The notes under the pieces: generated by a model
What the model was told of the DNA's origin: nothing
The model's database searches: none
What the model saw: the letters and a program-made list of their open reading frames with translations, nothing else
Source of the DNA: Nocardia vermiculata NBRC 100427
GTDB lineage: Bacteria; Actinomycetota; Actinomycetes; Mycobacteriales; Mycobacteriaceae
Length of the DNA stretch: 64,000 nucleotides
Assembly: GCF_001613265.1 (NCBI RefSeq)
Contig: NZ_BDCA01000002.1
Location: 186,001 to 250,000 of the forward strand
Direction of reading: 5' to 3'
Shown here: positions 8,240 to 15,737 of the stretch, one piece after another
Layout: the number at the start of each line of letters is the position of its first letter
Numbering within the stretch: the first letter of the stretch is position 1
Translations under genes and position numbers: made by a program

Positions 8240-8436
8240 CGACCTGCTCGATCAATTCGATATCACACCTGTCGAGAAAGGGGGAGATCGTGGCGCTGGA
8301 CAGGACGACCGATCTACTGACGCTCGCCGGGAGCGTTCGCGTCCCACCAGAGGTCCGACCGCTCTCATGGGACCAGATCCGAGAGACAGCTTGGCTGGAG
8401 CGATGGCGGCGGCAGAGCGGACCCGAACGGTCCTGA
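8229..8436 (+). pseudogene. Frameshifted remnant, possibly AbrB/MazE-type antitoxin C-terminus
   Basis: Reading from ATG 8229 gives MVDIDLLDQFDITPVEKG, which then leaves frame. A different frame continues with GEIVALDRTTDLLTLAGSV and RVPPEVRPLSWDQIRETAW, the kind of tail seen in small AbrB-type antitoxins. The two parts join perfectly if one G is removed from the G5 run at 8280-8284. It is therefore a frameshifted gene, a sequencing error, or a short gene starting at GTG 8290. The family call is tentative. Confidence 0.35.
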
Positions 8437-8447
8437 GCGAAACGGGA

Positions 8448-8481
8448 ACGGGGTGGTTGTCCGGTCGGACAACCACCCCGT
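8448..8481. terminator. Perfect 16-bp stem hairpin
   Basis: ACGGGGTGGTTGTCCG (8448-8463) pairs with its exact complement at 8466-8481 across a two-base centre. It lies 15 bases beyond the stop of the minus-strand BI-1 gene and just after the plus-strand remnant, so it probably ends transcription from either side. Confidence 0.75.
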
Positions 8482-8496
8482 TCACCGGAGGAGCAA

Positions 8497-9345
8497 CTAG
8501 TCGTTCTGCAGGTAACTCAGCAGACGCAGGATCTCGAGGTACAGCCAGACCAGGGTGACGGTCAGGCCCAGGGCGACGCCCCACGCGGCCTTCTCCGGCG
8601 CGTTGGCGCGGATCAGCTGGTCGGCGGCGTCGAAGTCCAGCAGGAAGCTGAATGCGGCGATGGCGATGCAGACCAGGCTGAAGATGATGGCGATCGGGCC
8701 GCCGTCACGCAGGCCGAAGCCGCCGTCGGTGAAGAAGGAGGCGACCAGGTTGCCGAGCATCAGTACGACGACGCCGATCATGGCGCCGACCAGCATGCGG
8801 GTGAAGCGCGGGGTGACCCGGATGGCTCCGGTCTTGTAGACGACGAGCATGCCGAAGAACACGCCGAAGGTGCCCAGCACCGCCTGCGCGATCAGGCCAC
8901 CGCCGCCGACACCGCCGAATTCGACGTTGGTGAACATGAACGACAGCGCGCCGAGGAACAAGCCCTCCGCGGCCGCGTAGCTCAGCACGATGGCTTTGTT
9001 GTCCTGCTTACGGCCGAAGGTGGCGACCATGACCAGCGCGAAGCCGACCAGACCACCGACGATCACGAACAGCGGGGCCAACGCGTGGTTGGCCGCGGTG
9101 AAGCCGTAGGCGATGATCGCGGCGATGGTGACCACACCGAGGGTGATGCCGGTCTTGGTGACGACATCGTCGATGGTCATCGGCCGGGTGGCCGGCGCCT
9201 GCTGCTGATACTGCTGGGTGCCGTACGGATCCTGTTGACCGTACTGCGCGAACTGCCCGGCGCCCGCTGCCGCCGAACCGAATCCCGCGTAGCCGCCGTT
9301 CTGTTTCGGCAGATTCTTGAAGATCGGGTTGCTTGTGGTGCGCAC
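8497..9345 (-). CDS. Bax inhibitor-1/YccA family membrane protein
   Basis: This 282-residue protein has a Gln/Tyr/Pro-rich cytoplasmic N-terminus (about 55 residues, QQYQQQAP) and then seven hydrophobic segments. The last segments contain FDAADQLIRANAPEKAAWG and LGLTVTLVWLYLEILRLLSY, matching the BI-1 (LifeGuard/TMBIM) family, including the acidic residues of the calcium-leak gate. Actinobacterial members have this same disordered N-terminal extension. Role in bacteria is poorly known; ion leak or stress protection is suggested. It is monocistronic and ends at a strong hairpin. Confidence 0.92.
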   Translation of the reverse strand: MRTTSNPIFKNLPKQNGGYAGFGSAAAGAGQFAQYGQQDPYGTQQYQQQAPATRPMTIDDVVTKTGITLGVVTIAAIIAYGFTAANHALAPLFVIVGGLVGFALVMVATFGRKQDNKAIVLSYAAAEGLFLGALSFMFTNVEFGGVGGGGLIAQAVLGTFGVFFGMLVVYKTGAIRVTPRFTRMLVGAMIGVVVLMLGNLVASFFTDGGFGLRDGGPIAIIFSLVCIAIAAFSFLLDFDAADQLIRANAPEKAAWGVALGLTVTLVWLYLEILRLLSYLQND

Positions 9346-9473
9346 CGTTCCCGTGCCTTTCCGAAGTCGCGGTCACGTCCGTCGTGTCCGTACTGAGTAT
9401 CCAACGTTCCAGCCGAGAGGCAAGTTCCCGAACCGGACAGGAAATCGGACATATGAGACCTGTTCCCTGCAAT

Positions 9474-10625
9474 CTACCCTGACCGACCACCCCGTCGCCC
9501 GCTCACGGACCGAGTCACAGTGAATTTGCGATTGCGGCCGATAACTTCGGTGGCACCGACGAGGCGGTCCATCACACCGCGATAATTCAGATGGGTGTTG
9601 TAGACGGTCCACAGTTCACCGCCGGGGCGCAGGACCCGGCCGGTCTCGGAGAACATCTTGATCGCGGAGCCGGTGTGGACCGCCGCGCCGACGTGGAAGG
9701 GCGGGTTGCACAGCACCAGGTCGGTACTGCGGTCGCCGACCGCGGCCATGACATCGTCGCGCACCACGGTGACGCGGTCGCTCACGCCGTTGGCGGTGGC
9801 GGTGGCGCGGGCCGAGGCGACCGCGGCGGCGGACTGGTCGGTGCCCACCACGCTGAGGTTCGGGCGCGCCTTGGCCAGGGCCGCGGCCAGGATGCCGGTG
9901 CCGCAGCCCAGGTCGATGGCGTCGCGGGCGTCGGGTTTCATCCGTTTCAAGTGCTGGAGCAGGAAACGGGTGCCGATATCGAGGCGGGGACCGGAGAACG
10001 CGGCCCCGTGGGCGACCACTTCCAGGTCGAGTTCGCCGAGCTGTTCGTGCACGGGGAAGCGCTGCGTTCCGGGGGCCTTCGGTCCGGTGGCGGTGATGGT
10101 TCGCGATTTCTGCCGACCACGGCTGGCCTGCACGTCGTGGAAGTATTCTGCCAGCACTTCGTTCATCGCCGGGGTCAGATACTTGTCGCGGCCGCCGGCG
10201 ATGACGGTCACCGACGGGTCGGCATAGCGGGCCACGGCTTCGGCGATTTCGGCGAGCCCGGCCAGCATGCGCGGCAACCGCAACAGGACCACGGTCGCAC
10301 CCTCGAGCAGTTCGGGCCCCAGCGGATACGCACGGTAGCGGTCGGTCAAGCCGGTGGCGCGGGCATTGTTGGCGAGGGCCTGTTCCCCGGTCAGCAGATC
10401 CTGATGGACCCGGATATCGCGCAAGTCGTGGGCAGCGGCGGCACCGAGGGTGAGAGCACCGTACCCGTCGTCGATCACCGTTGTCCGGCCGCCACCGGCG
10501 GCAGCCAGCAACTCTCGAGCAGTGTCGAGGATGAGGCGGTCGGCGGCATCCACGGCGTAGAGGTTCACCGCTTCCACATCCGGATACCGCCGCAATCGGC
10601 TCAGTACGTCGTCGACCTCCAGCAT
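9474..10625 (-). CDS. RsmC/RlmG-like rRNA guanine-N2 methyltransferase
   Basis: A 383-residue two-domain protein from ATG 10625. The N-terminal domain (1-180) is a degenerate methyltransferase fold, as in RsmC and RlmG. The C-terminal domain binds S-adenosylmethionine: AIDLGCGTGILAAALA is motif I and LVLCNPPFHVG carries the NPPF motif of N-methyltransferases. RsmC and RlmG methylate G in 16S and 23S rRNA respectively; which one applies here is not decidable by eye. An upstream in-frame extension overlaps the lipoprotein gene on the other strand and is not protein-like. A GTG at 10631 is an alternative start. Confidence 0.88.
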   Translation of the reverse strand: MLEVDDVLSRLRRYPDVEAVNLYAVDAADRLILDTARELLAAAGGGRTTVIDDGYGALTLGAAAAHDLRDIRVHQDLLTGEQALANNARATGLTDRYRAYPLGPELLEGATVVLLRLPRMLAGLAEIAEAVARYADPSVTVIAGGRDKYLTPAMNEVLAEYFHDVQASRGRQKSRTITATGPKAPGTQRFPVHEQLGELDLEVVAHGAAFSGPRLDIGTRFLLQHLKRMKPDARDAIDLGCGTGILAAALAKARPNLSVVGTDQSAAAVASARATATANGVSDRVTVVRDDVMAAVGDRSTDLVLCNPPFHVGAAVHTGSAIKMFSETGRVLRPGGELWTVYNTHLNYRGVMDRLVGATEVIGRNRKFTVTRSVSGRRGGRSG

Positions 10626-10698
10626 GTGCACCAGTGTGCTAGACCGTTGCCGTGTCGTCACCGGGACCCCGGCCACCGCACGGCATACCATCGGCCTC

Positions 10699-11283
10699 AT
10701 GCGCATCAGGCTCGCATCGACCGTGGTCGCCGGGACGCTCCTGCTGGCGGGGTGTTCCCTCGGCGATTCGGATTCGGTGACCCAACTGCCGCAGACCTCG
10801 GCGCCCGCGACCGGTACGACCACACCGAGCCCGGCACCGCCCACGGGCACCTCGCCGCAGAATTCCGAGCCGACCAGAGACTCGCGGCTCACGGTGACCG
10901 ATATCCGGATCGGCCACCACGACGGGTTCGACCGGATCGTGTACCAGATGGACGGCACCGGCGGACCACCCGGATGGCATGTGCAGTACACCGACCGCGC
11001 GATCCAGGACGGCAGCGGCCGGCAACTCGACATCGCCGGCGATTCCATCCTCGAGGTGCAGATCCTGGGTTCGGCGTATCCGTGGGACAGCGCCACCACC
11101 CCGTACAGCGGTCCCGATCCCGCGACGAATCCGAGTGCACCCGGTATCGCCGGTGTTTACGGCTCGCAGGTCTACGAGGGCACCACCCAGTCGTTCATCG
11201 GCGTGAACGGCGACCGGCCCCCGTTCTCGGTGACGGTGCTGGAAGATCCGGTGCGGCTGGTCATAGATATCGCCACCGAGTAG
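10699..11283 (+). CDS. AMIN-like domain lipoprotein
   Basis: A 194-residue protein starting MRIRLAST with lipobox LLAGCS, so it is lipid-anchored on the outer face of the membrane. After a Thr/Pro-rich linker (35-65), the domain contains LTVTDIRIGHHDGFDRIVYQ and ends VTVLEDPVRLVIDIA, the beta-strand pattern of actinobacterial AMIN-like domains. These resemble domains that bind cell-wall glycans, but function in this family is not established. It is divergent from the methyltransferase gene, with only 73 bases between starts. Confidence 0.85.
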   Translation: MRIRLASTVVAGTLLLAGCSLGDSDSVTQLPQTSAPATGTTTPSPAPPTGTSPQNSEPTRDSRLTVTDIRIGHHDGFDRIVYQMDGTGGPPGWHVQYTDRAIQDGSGRQLDIAGDSILEVQILGSAYPWDSATTPYSGPDPATNPSAPGIAGVYGSQVYEGTTQSFIGVNGDRPPFSVTVLEDPVRLVIDIATE

Positions 11284-11292
11284 CGCCACCCC

Positions 11293-11310
11293 ATACCTCC
11301 TAGGGGTAAT
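11293..11310. promoter_or_regulatory. CsoR/RicR-like copper operator candidate
   Basis: ATACCTCCTAGGGGTAAT contains the half sites TACC and GGTA around a seven-base core with a CCTAGG centre. Copper-sensing CsoR-family repressors bind similar C/G-rich palindromes flanked by ATACC and GGTAT. It lies 24 bases before a DUF6153 gene and upstream of a DUF305 gene, two families often linked to copper. The match is imperfect and no csoR gene is in the window. Confidence 0.5.
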
Positions 11311-11333
11311 CGGGTGATGGGTAGACTGGCCCG

Positions 11334-11816
11334 GTGCCCGCATCGGTCCCGCTCCCTCGCCTGTCCGGATTCGTCCGGGCGCTGGGAGTGCTGGCCGTAC
11401 TACTGGGCGTGGCCGTGATGCATTCGGCCGTATTCGGCACCGGGCACGCCATGGCGGACTCCCCGCAGGCGCATGCCTCGGCGCCACACGAGCCGGTCGC
11501 GGCACACGCACCGCCGGGCGCCGAGCACCCCACGACCACCGATACCGCTAGCGCGCCCGCCTCCACACCGCCCGCGGTGACAGACCTCGCACTCGATCCC
11601 GAGTGCGCCGGATGCACGGCGCACGGGGGCATGCATACCTGTGTGTTCATCCTCGTCGCGCTCGCTCTGGCGCTGGGATTGATCGTCGTCGCCCGTCTCG
11701 GTGCCGATCGAACACACGGCGCCGGCCGGGCGACCCGCTCACACCTGCGCCGCCGCACCCGACCACCGCCGTGGACGGTGCTCTCCCTGGCCGATCTGGC
11801 GATTCTGCGGATCTGA
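11334..11816 (+). CDS. DUF6153 family membrane protein
   Basis: This 160-residue protein starts at GTG 11334. It has an N-terminal membrane segment (LGVLAVLLGVAVMHSAVFG), a His/Pro-rich outer loop (HASAPHEPVAAHAPPGAEHP), a PECAGCTAHGGMHTC cluster with three cysteines and two histidines, then a second membrane segment and a basic cytoplasmic tail. This is the DUF6153 pattern. The Cys/His/Met cluster is well suited to bind Cu(I). It precedes the DUF305 gene by 77 bases, and a copper-type operator lies just upstream, so a role in copper handling is inferred. Confidence 0.8.
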   Translation: MPASVPLPRLSGFVRALGVLAVLLGVAVMHSAVFGTGHAMADSPQAHASAPHEPVAAHAPPGAEHPTTTDTASAPASTPPAVTDLALDPECAGCTAHGGMHTCVFILVALALALGLIVVARLGADRTHGAGRATRSHLRRRTRPPPWTVLSLADLAILRI

Positions 11817-11893
11817 CGCACCCACGCGGCCGCGCGCACCGCGCGGCCGCGAACCGACCGTCAGTACCTCGTCACGATCCCAGGAGCACAACC

Positions 11894-12529
11894 ATGTTCA
11901 CGTCCCGAATCCGAATTCTCGCCGCCGCCACCGCCGGTGCCGCCGCCCTGGCCCTCGCCGGTTGCGGTAGCGATGATTCCGACAACTCGTCAACCCCGCC
12001 CCCGCCCAGCACCTCGTCCGCGACCGAAATGCCGGGTATGAACCATGGCGGCACGACGCAGCCCGCGACCCGCAGTGATTTCAACGATGCCGATGTCACC
12101 TTCCTCACGATGATGTACCCGCATCACGCACAGGCGGTGGAGATGGCCGAGCTGGTGCCCAGCCGGTCACAGAATCAGCAGGTGATTACACTGGCCGCTG
12201 CCATCCAGCAGGCACAGGCACCGGAAATGGAGCAATTCGCCGCACTGCTGCACGATTTCGGTAAGCCTGCCCCCAGTGCCGCCATGGATCATCCGATGGA
12301 CGGGGTGATGACGCAGCAGCAGATGGACGCATTGCGGGCCGCGACCGGCGCCGACTTCGACCGCATGTGGCTGGAGATGATGATCGAACATCATCAGGGC
12401 GCGATAGATATGGCCGACACCGAGATCGCCGACGGCACCAACGCGGATACCGAGAAGCTGGCACAGAATATCCGCACCACCCAGCAAGCCGAGATCGAAC
12501 AGATGCGCGGCATGCTCGCACAGGGCTGA
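11894..12529 (+). CDS. DUF305 family lipoprotein
   Basis: This 211-residue protein follows AGGAG and begins with a lipoprotein signal (lipobox LAGC). After a Pro/Ser linker and a Met/His patch (MPGMNHGG), it has the duplicated DUF305 four-helix unit: FLTMMYPHHAQAVEMAEL and then WLEMMIEHHQGAIDMADTE. Each copy has paired His and several Met residues able to bind metal. DUF305 proteins are often next to copper resistance genes. It would sit outside the membrane and may buffer copper with the DUF6153 protein. A hairpin follows. Confidence 0.92.
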   Translation: MFTSRIRILAAATAGAAALALAGCGSDDSDNSSTPPPPSTSSATEMPGMNHGGTTQPATRSDFNDADVTFLTMMYPHHAQAVEMAELVPSRSQNQQVITLAAAIQQAQAPEMEQFAALLHDFGKPAPSAAMDHPMDGVMTQQQMDALRAATGADFDRMWLEMMIEHHQGAIDMADTEIADGTNADTEKLAQNIRTTQQAEIEQMRGMLAQG

Positions 12530-12560
12530 TCGGCGAATTCGTTCACCACACACGCGAAAA

Positions 12561-12592
12561 CGCGGGTGTGTCGCTACGACGCCACACCCGCG
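12561..12592. terminator. Bidirectional terminator hairpin
   Basis: CGCGGGTGTG (12561-12570) pairs with CACACCCGCG (12583-12592) around a 12-base loop. It lies between the convergent DUF305 gene and the small membrane protein gene. Confidence 0.65.
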
Positions 12593-12604
12593 GTCCTCGG
12601 CACC

Positions 12605-12898
12605 TCAGGTGCCGAGGACGGCGTTCATAATGGTGCCGGCGCTGGTCGCGATGCCGCCGCCGAGCATGGCTCCGGCGATCATCTTCGGCGATTCCAGGCC
12701 GCCGCCGCTCCACTTTTCCCAGGCGAAACGGCCGCCGCCGTAGGTGATTGCCATGACGCCGGACAGCAGCACGAACCAGGTGAAGTAGCGGACCAGCTTC
12801 ATCAGCTTGTCGGCGACCGGCGGGGTTTCCGGCGTGGGGTTGCCGACCTGAGCCAGCACGGTGGTGTACACATCATGTGCGGCAAGAACCATGCTCAC
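12605..12898 (-). CDS. Small two-helix membrane protein
   Basis: This 97-residue protein starts at GTG 12898 with AGAGG nine bases upstream; ATG 12892 is the alternative. It has two hydrophobic segments, FTWFVLLSGVMAITYGGGRF and a Gly/Ala-rich MIAGAMLGGGIATSAGTIMNAV. The size and two-helix, Gly-rich layout resemble TrbC/VirB2-type pilin-like or holin-like proteins, but I cannot place it in a family. It is alone on its strand. Function unknown. Confidence 0.7.
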   Translation of the reverse strand: MSMVLAAHDVYTTVLAQVGNPTPETPPVADKLMKLVRYFTWFVLLSGVMAITYGGGRFAWEKWSGGGLESPKMIAGAMLGGGIATSAGTIMNAVLGT

Positions 12899-13391
12899 GT
12901 TCGTTGTCCTCTCGGAGGCTGAGGTGATGCCGGTTGGAGCACAGAGCGGGCTTGATCACATTCATTGAACCGCACCGGTTCCCTCCTCCGCAGCCGGACA
13001 CACCACATCCATGAAAGCGGCCACCAACCTGCGCCTATAGGTCAACTGACCGGTACTTCAGGCAGTCCGGGACAAATCGGACCCTTGCCGGAACAGGTGG
13101 GGCCCGCCACAATCGGCGCATGTCGGTCCAATTCCGCCTCGACGAGGTCGCCGGCTTCGTCCGTCCGGCAGTGGAACCCCACGCCGAGGACCGGCTACCG
13201 CTGCGCTTACCGGTGCGCGCCGCCCTCGGCGTGCCTCACCGGGCAGCACCGACGGCAGCAGCCGGGCGAATTGCGGAGACCTGACCGAACATGTTGGGCA
13301 CGTGGCACTTTCGAGCCGCGCGGGTTGCGACTCCCGCGCGGCGACAGCTATGGTTCCAGCTCGCGTCGCCGGGCAGTGAGGTGCAGCGCAA
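12899..13391. other. Long intergenic region
   Basis: About 490 bases separate the small membrane protein gene from the PucR gene. It must contain both promoters. Apart from the short plus-strand frame at 13120-13284, listed separately, I see no ordered element in it. Confidence 0.4.
13120..13284 (+). CDS. Possible 54-residue protein or gene fragment
   Basis: ATG 13120 opens a frame beginning MSVQFRLDEVAGFVRPAVEP and ending RIAET. Third positions are GC-rich, as in coding DNA, and the composition is protein-like. There is no ribosome binding site and no recognisable domain. It may be a fragment of an older gene. Confidence 0.25.
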   Translation: MSVQFRLDEVAGFVRPAVEPHAEDRLPLRLPVRAALGVPHRAAPTAAAGRIAET

Positions 13392-14615
13392 ATGAACGGA
13401 CGCCCCGGTCACGATGTCCGGATACTCTCGCGGCAACTGGTCGGCCATTTCGCCGAACACGTGGCGCCGTGCTCGACCCTGCCGGGCGACGCCCTGCAGG
13501 GCGATATCACCACCGTCACCCGGGTCTGCCTGGAATTGACCGTCGACATGCTGGAAGGCCGCGAACCCGACGAGAAGGTCGCTCGTTTGCAGCGTGCCGC
13601 CGCGAACTGGGCCCGCGAAGGCATTCCGATCGACACCGTGCATCACGCGGTGCACGAGGGATTCCGGCTCGCGTTCGATCTGCTGCTCAACCGGACCGAT
13701 CCGCACCTGCGACCCGAGAATCCGGCGCAACTGCTGTTGCGCATCCTCGACACCATCACCCCGGCGGTATCGCTCGCCTATGTCCGCGAGCATCAAGCCG
13801 CGGTGACCGAGCACCACACCGCGGTACACACACTGGTGTCGGCCCTGCTGGCCGGACACCCCACCTCGACCATGGCCCGCGTGAGCGGGGTCGAGATCGA
13901 GCCGTCGTATGTGGTGGTGGCGATGAGCATTCCGGCCCATCCGGACGAGTCGCATCCGAATGTGGACGGCAAGGTCGTGGCCCGGCGCAAGCTGCGCCGC
14001 CTGCAGACCGCACTGGCCGATCGAGGCGACGGGCGGATGTTGTCGCTGCTGAGCATCGACGGTGGGACGGTACTGGTCCCGGAGACCGAGTGCGACGAAG
14101 AGCAACTCGGCGACCTGATCACCGAGTTGTCCGCGGCGGCGCAGGTGGCGGTGACCGCCACCGCGATCACCGCGGCGACCGAGGAGATCTCCGCCGCCGC
14201 GGACCGGGTGCACGAACTGCTCGACACGGTGCTGCGCCTGGACAGCCCGCCCGGCCTGTACCGCTTCGCCGATCTGGCGATGGAATACCAACTGACCCGC
14301 CCCGGACCGGGTTTGGACCGGCTGGGCACGCTGCTCGATCCACTGGACGGTTTTCCCGATCTGCTGGAGACGCTGCGCCGGCACATGGCCACCGGCCTGT
14401 CCCGGCGCCGGACCGCACGTCAGCTACAGGTACACACCAATACCGTCGACTATCGGCTCAAACGAATCGGGCAACTGACCGGTCTGGATCCGGCGCAGCC
14501 GAGCGGGCTCTGGTATCTGCGCGCGGCGCTGGTGGCACGCACCTACCGGGAATCGGACAGCTCGCCGACGGGACGCGAATCATTACCCCGAGAGTATGGG
14601 CAAAACATTTGCTAG
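13392..14615 (+). CDS. PucR/CdaR-type transcriptional regulator
   Basis: A 407-residue regulator. The N-terminal half is a helical RsbRD-like region with REGIPIDTVHHAVHEGFRLA, a middle GGDEF-like remnant follows, and the C-terminus has the PucR helix-turn-helix: LETLRRHMATGLSRRRTARQ, then LQVHTNTVDYRLKRIGQLTG (positions about 335-375). Members of this family activate catabolic genes in response to metabolites. No obvious target operon is adjacent; the next gene is a hypothetical protein. Family is certain, ligand unknown. Confidence 0.92.
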   Translation: MNGRPGHDVRILSRQLVGHFAEHVAPCSTLPGDALQGDITTVTRVCLELTVDMLEGREPDEKVARLQRAAANWAREGIPIDTVHHAVHEGFRLAFDLLLNRTDPHLRPENPAQLLLRILDTITPAVSLAYVREHQAAVTEHHTAVHTLVSALLAGHPTSTMARVSGVEIEPSYVVVAMSIPAHPDESHPNVDGKVVARRKLRRLQTALADRGDGRMLSLLSIDGGTVLVPETECDEEQLGDLITELSAAAQVAVTATAITAATEEISAAADRVHELLDTVLRLDSPPGLYRFADLAMEYQLTRPGPGLDRLGTLLDPLDGFPDLLETLRRHMATGLSRRRTARQLQVHTNTVDYRLKRIGQLTGLDPAQPSGLWYLRAALVARTYRESDSSPTGRESLPREYGQNIC

Positions 14616-14633
14616 CCGGTAGCCTTCCTGCCG

Positions 14634-15206
14634 ATGGCTACGACTGCGCAACTGCGGGCCGCCCTCGCGGTGCTGTCCGCCGACATCGACGCCGCCGCAA
14701 AGGAAGCGGATATTCCGGGGATGTCCGGGACCGATCCGGAGGGCGTCGAACATGCCCTGCTGGCAGGATTGCTGTACCGCATGATGGGTGTCGACCTCCA
14801 GCAGTCGCTGATCGCCGCGCCGGACCAGGTTGCCCGGGAGGAACGCGCCCGCGCGGCGGCGCCCGGTAAACCCGTCACCGATCCCGCACTGCGACGGGAA
14901 CAGTGCGAACAGGCGCATTTCGAAGCGTTCCGGCTCGCCGACCGGATCATCGGACTGCACTTCAGCACCGCGCCCCCGGTCGCAGCGCTGCAAGCCGCCG
15001 CGCACACCGCCGAAGCATCCCGGGCCCTGCTGCGTATTCATCGCGACATGCTCGATCCTGCGCCGCGGCACCGCGCGGCGACCGACAACAACACACCAGC
15101 GGACTGGCAAGCGATCATCGAGCAGCTGGACCGTGCCATCATCGTGGCCCGCGCGGCTGCCGAGTCCGCGACGGATCCCGATCGTCAGGCCGGTTCGACC
15201 GGCTGA
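14634..15206 (+). CDS. Hypothetical helical protein
   Basis: A 190-residue protein starting 18 bases after the PucR stop, so the two may be cotranscribed. It is predicted all-helical and Ala-rich, with LADRIIGLHFSTAPPVAALQ in the middle and IIEQLDRAIIVARAAAESA near the end. There is no membrane segment, signal or catalytic motif. I do not recognise the family. Confidence 0.65.
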   Translation: MATTAQLRAALAVLSADIDAAAKEADIPGMSGTDPEGVEHALLAGLLYRMMGVDLQQSLIAAPDQVAREERARAAAPGKPVTDPALRREQCEQAHFEAFRLADRIIGLHFSTAPPVAALQAAAHTAEASRALLRIHRDMLDPAPRHRAATDNNTPADWQAIIEQLDRAIIVARAAAESATDPDRQAGSTG

Positions 15207-15245
15207 TCGGTACCGCACCGGTCGAATCGCCGGAGCTCGGGCCGG

Positions 15246-15728
15246 TTACGCCGTAGGCGGGTTGTTCTCGGCCGGAGTGAGTTCGAATACCGGGTGGTGA
15301 TCGGCTTCGGCGGTGAACCGCTCCACCGGATCATCGCGGTCGGCCTGGAAGTAGCGGCGGGTAGCGGACGCGATCTGCACATACTGTCGCAGCACCGGCC
15401 CTGCCTCGTCCGCCGCCACCTCTCGAATCGTGTAGGCGCGGTGCTCGCGCCGGCGGGTCAGCGTGATCTGCCCCGCGGCGCGGGCGTTGTGCACCCACGC
15501 CACGGCCCCGTACGGGGCTACCAGCCAACGGCGACCGTCCAGATCCACGACGGTGACGGGATTGTGCCGGGTCACGCCGGTGCGACGCCCACGAGTGGTG
15601 AGCACATACGAATGCGGAACCACACCGGCCCGAGTCATCGCGGTCATCACAGCGTTCTCTACTCGGCGCAGGCGTCCCGGACTGTAGCTGCGCTCCGGGC
15701 GAAACTCCGACGGCATATGGCGGTCCAC
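15246..15728 (-). CDS. Deazaflavin (F420)-dependent nitroreductase-like protein
   Basis: This 160-residue protein belongs to the Ddn family. Diagnostic parts are VLTTRGRRTGVTRHNPVTVV, the strand that holds the F420 tail, then WLVAPYGAVAWVHNARAAG and the ITLTRRREHRAYTIREV strand. Such enzymes use reduced F420 to reduce quinones or nitro compounds. The start may be GTG 15728 (GGTAGG eight bases upstream) or ATG 15716. It lies between a hypothetical gene (convergent) and the permease gene upstream on the same strand, nine bases away from its stop. Confidence 0.85.
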   Translation of the reverse strand: MDRHMPSEFRPERSYSPGRLRRVENAVMTAMTRAGVVPHSYVLTTRGRRTGVTRHNPVTVVDLDGRRWLVAPYGAVAWVHNARAAGQITLTRRREHRAYTIREVAADEAGPVLRQYVQIASATRRYFQADRDDPVERFTAEADHHPVFELTPAENNPPTA

Positions 15729-15737
15729 CCGGCCAAC

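Noticed and set aside
9591..11303. Open plus-strand frame of 570 codons
   Set aside because: It is antisense to the RsmC-like gene, whose motifs are clear, and overlaps the lipoprotein gene in another frame. Composition (long Arg/Gly/His runs) is typical of a shadow in high-GC DNA.
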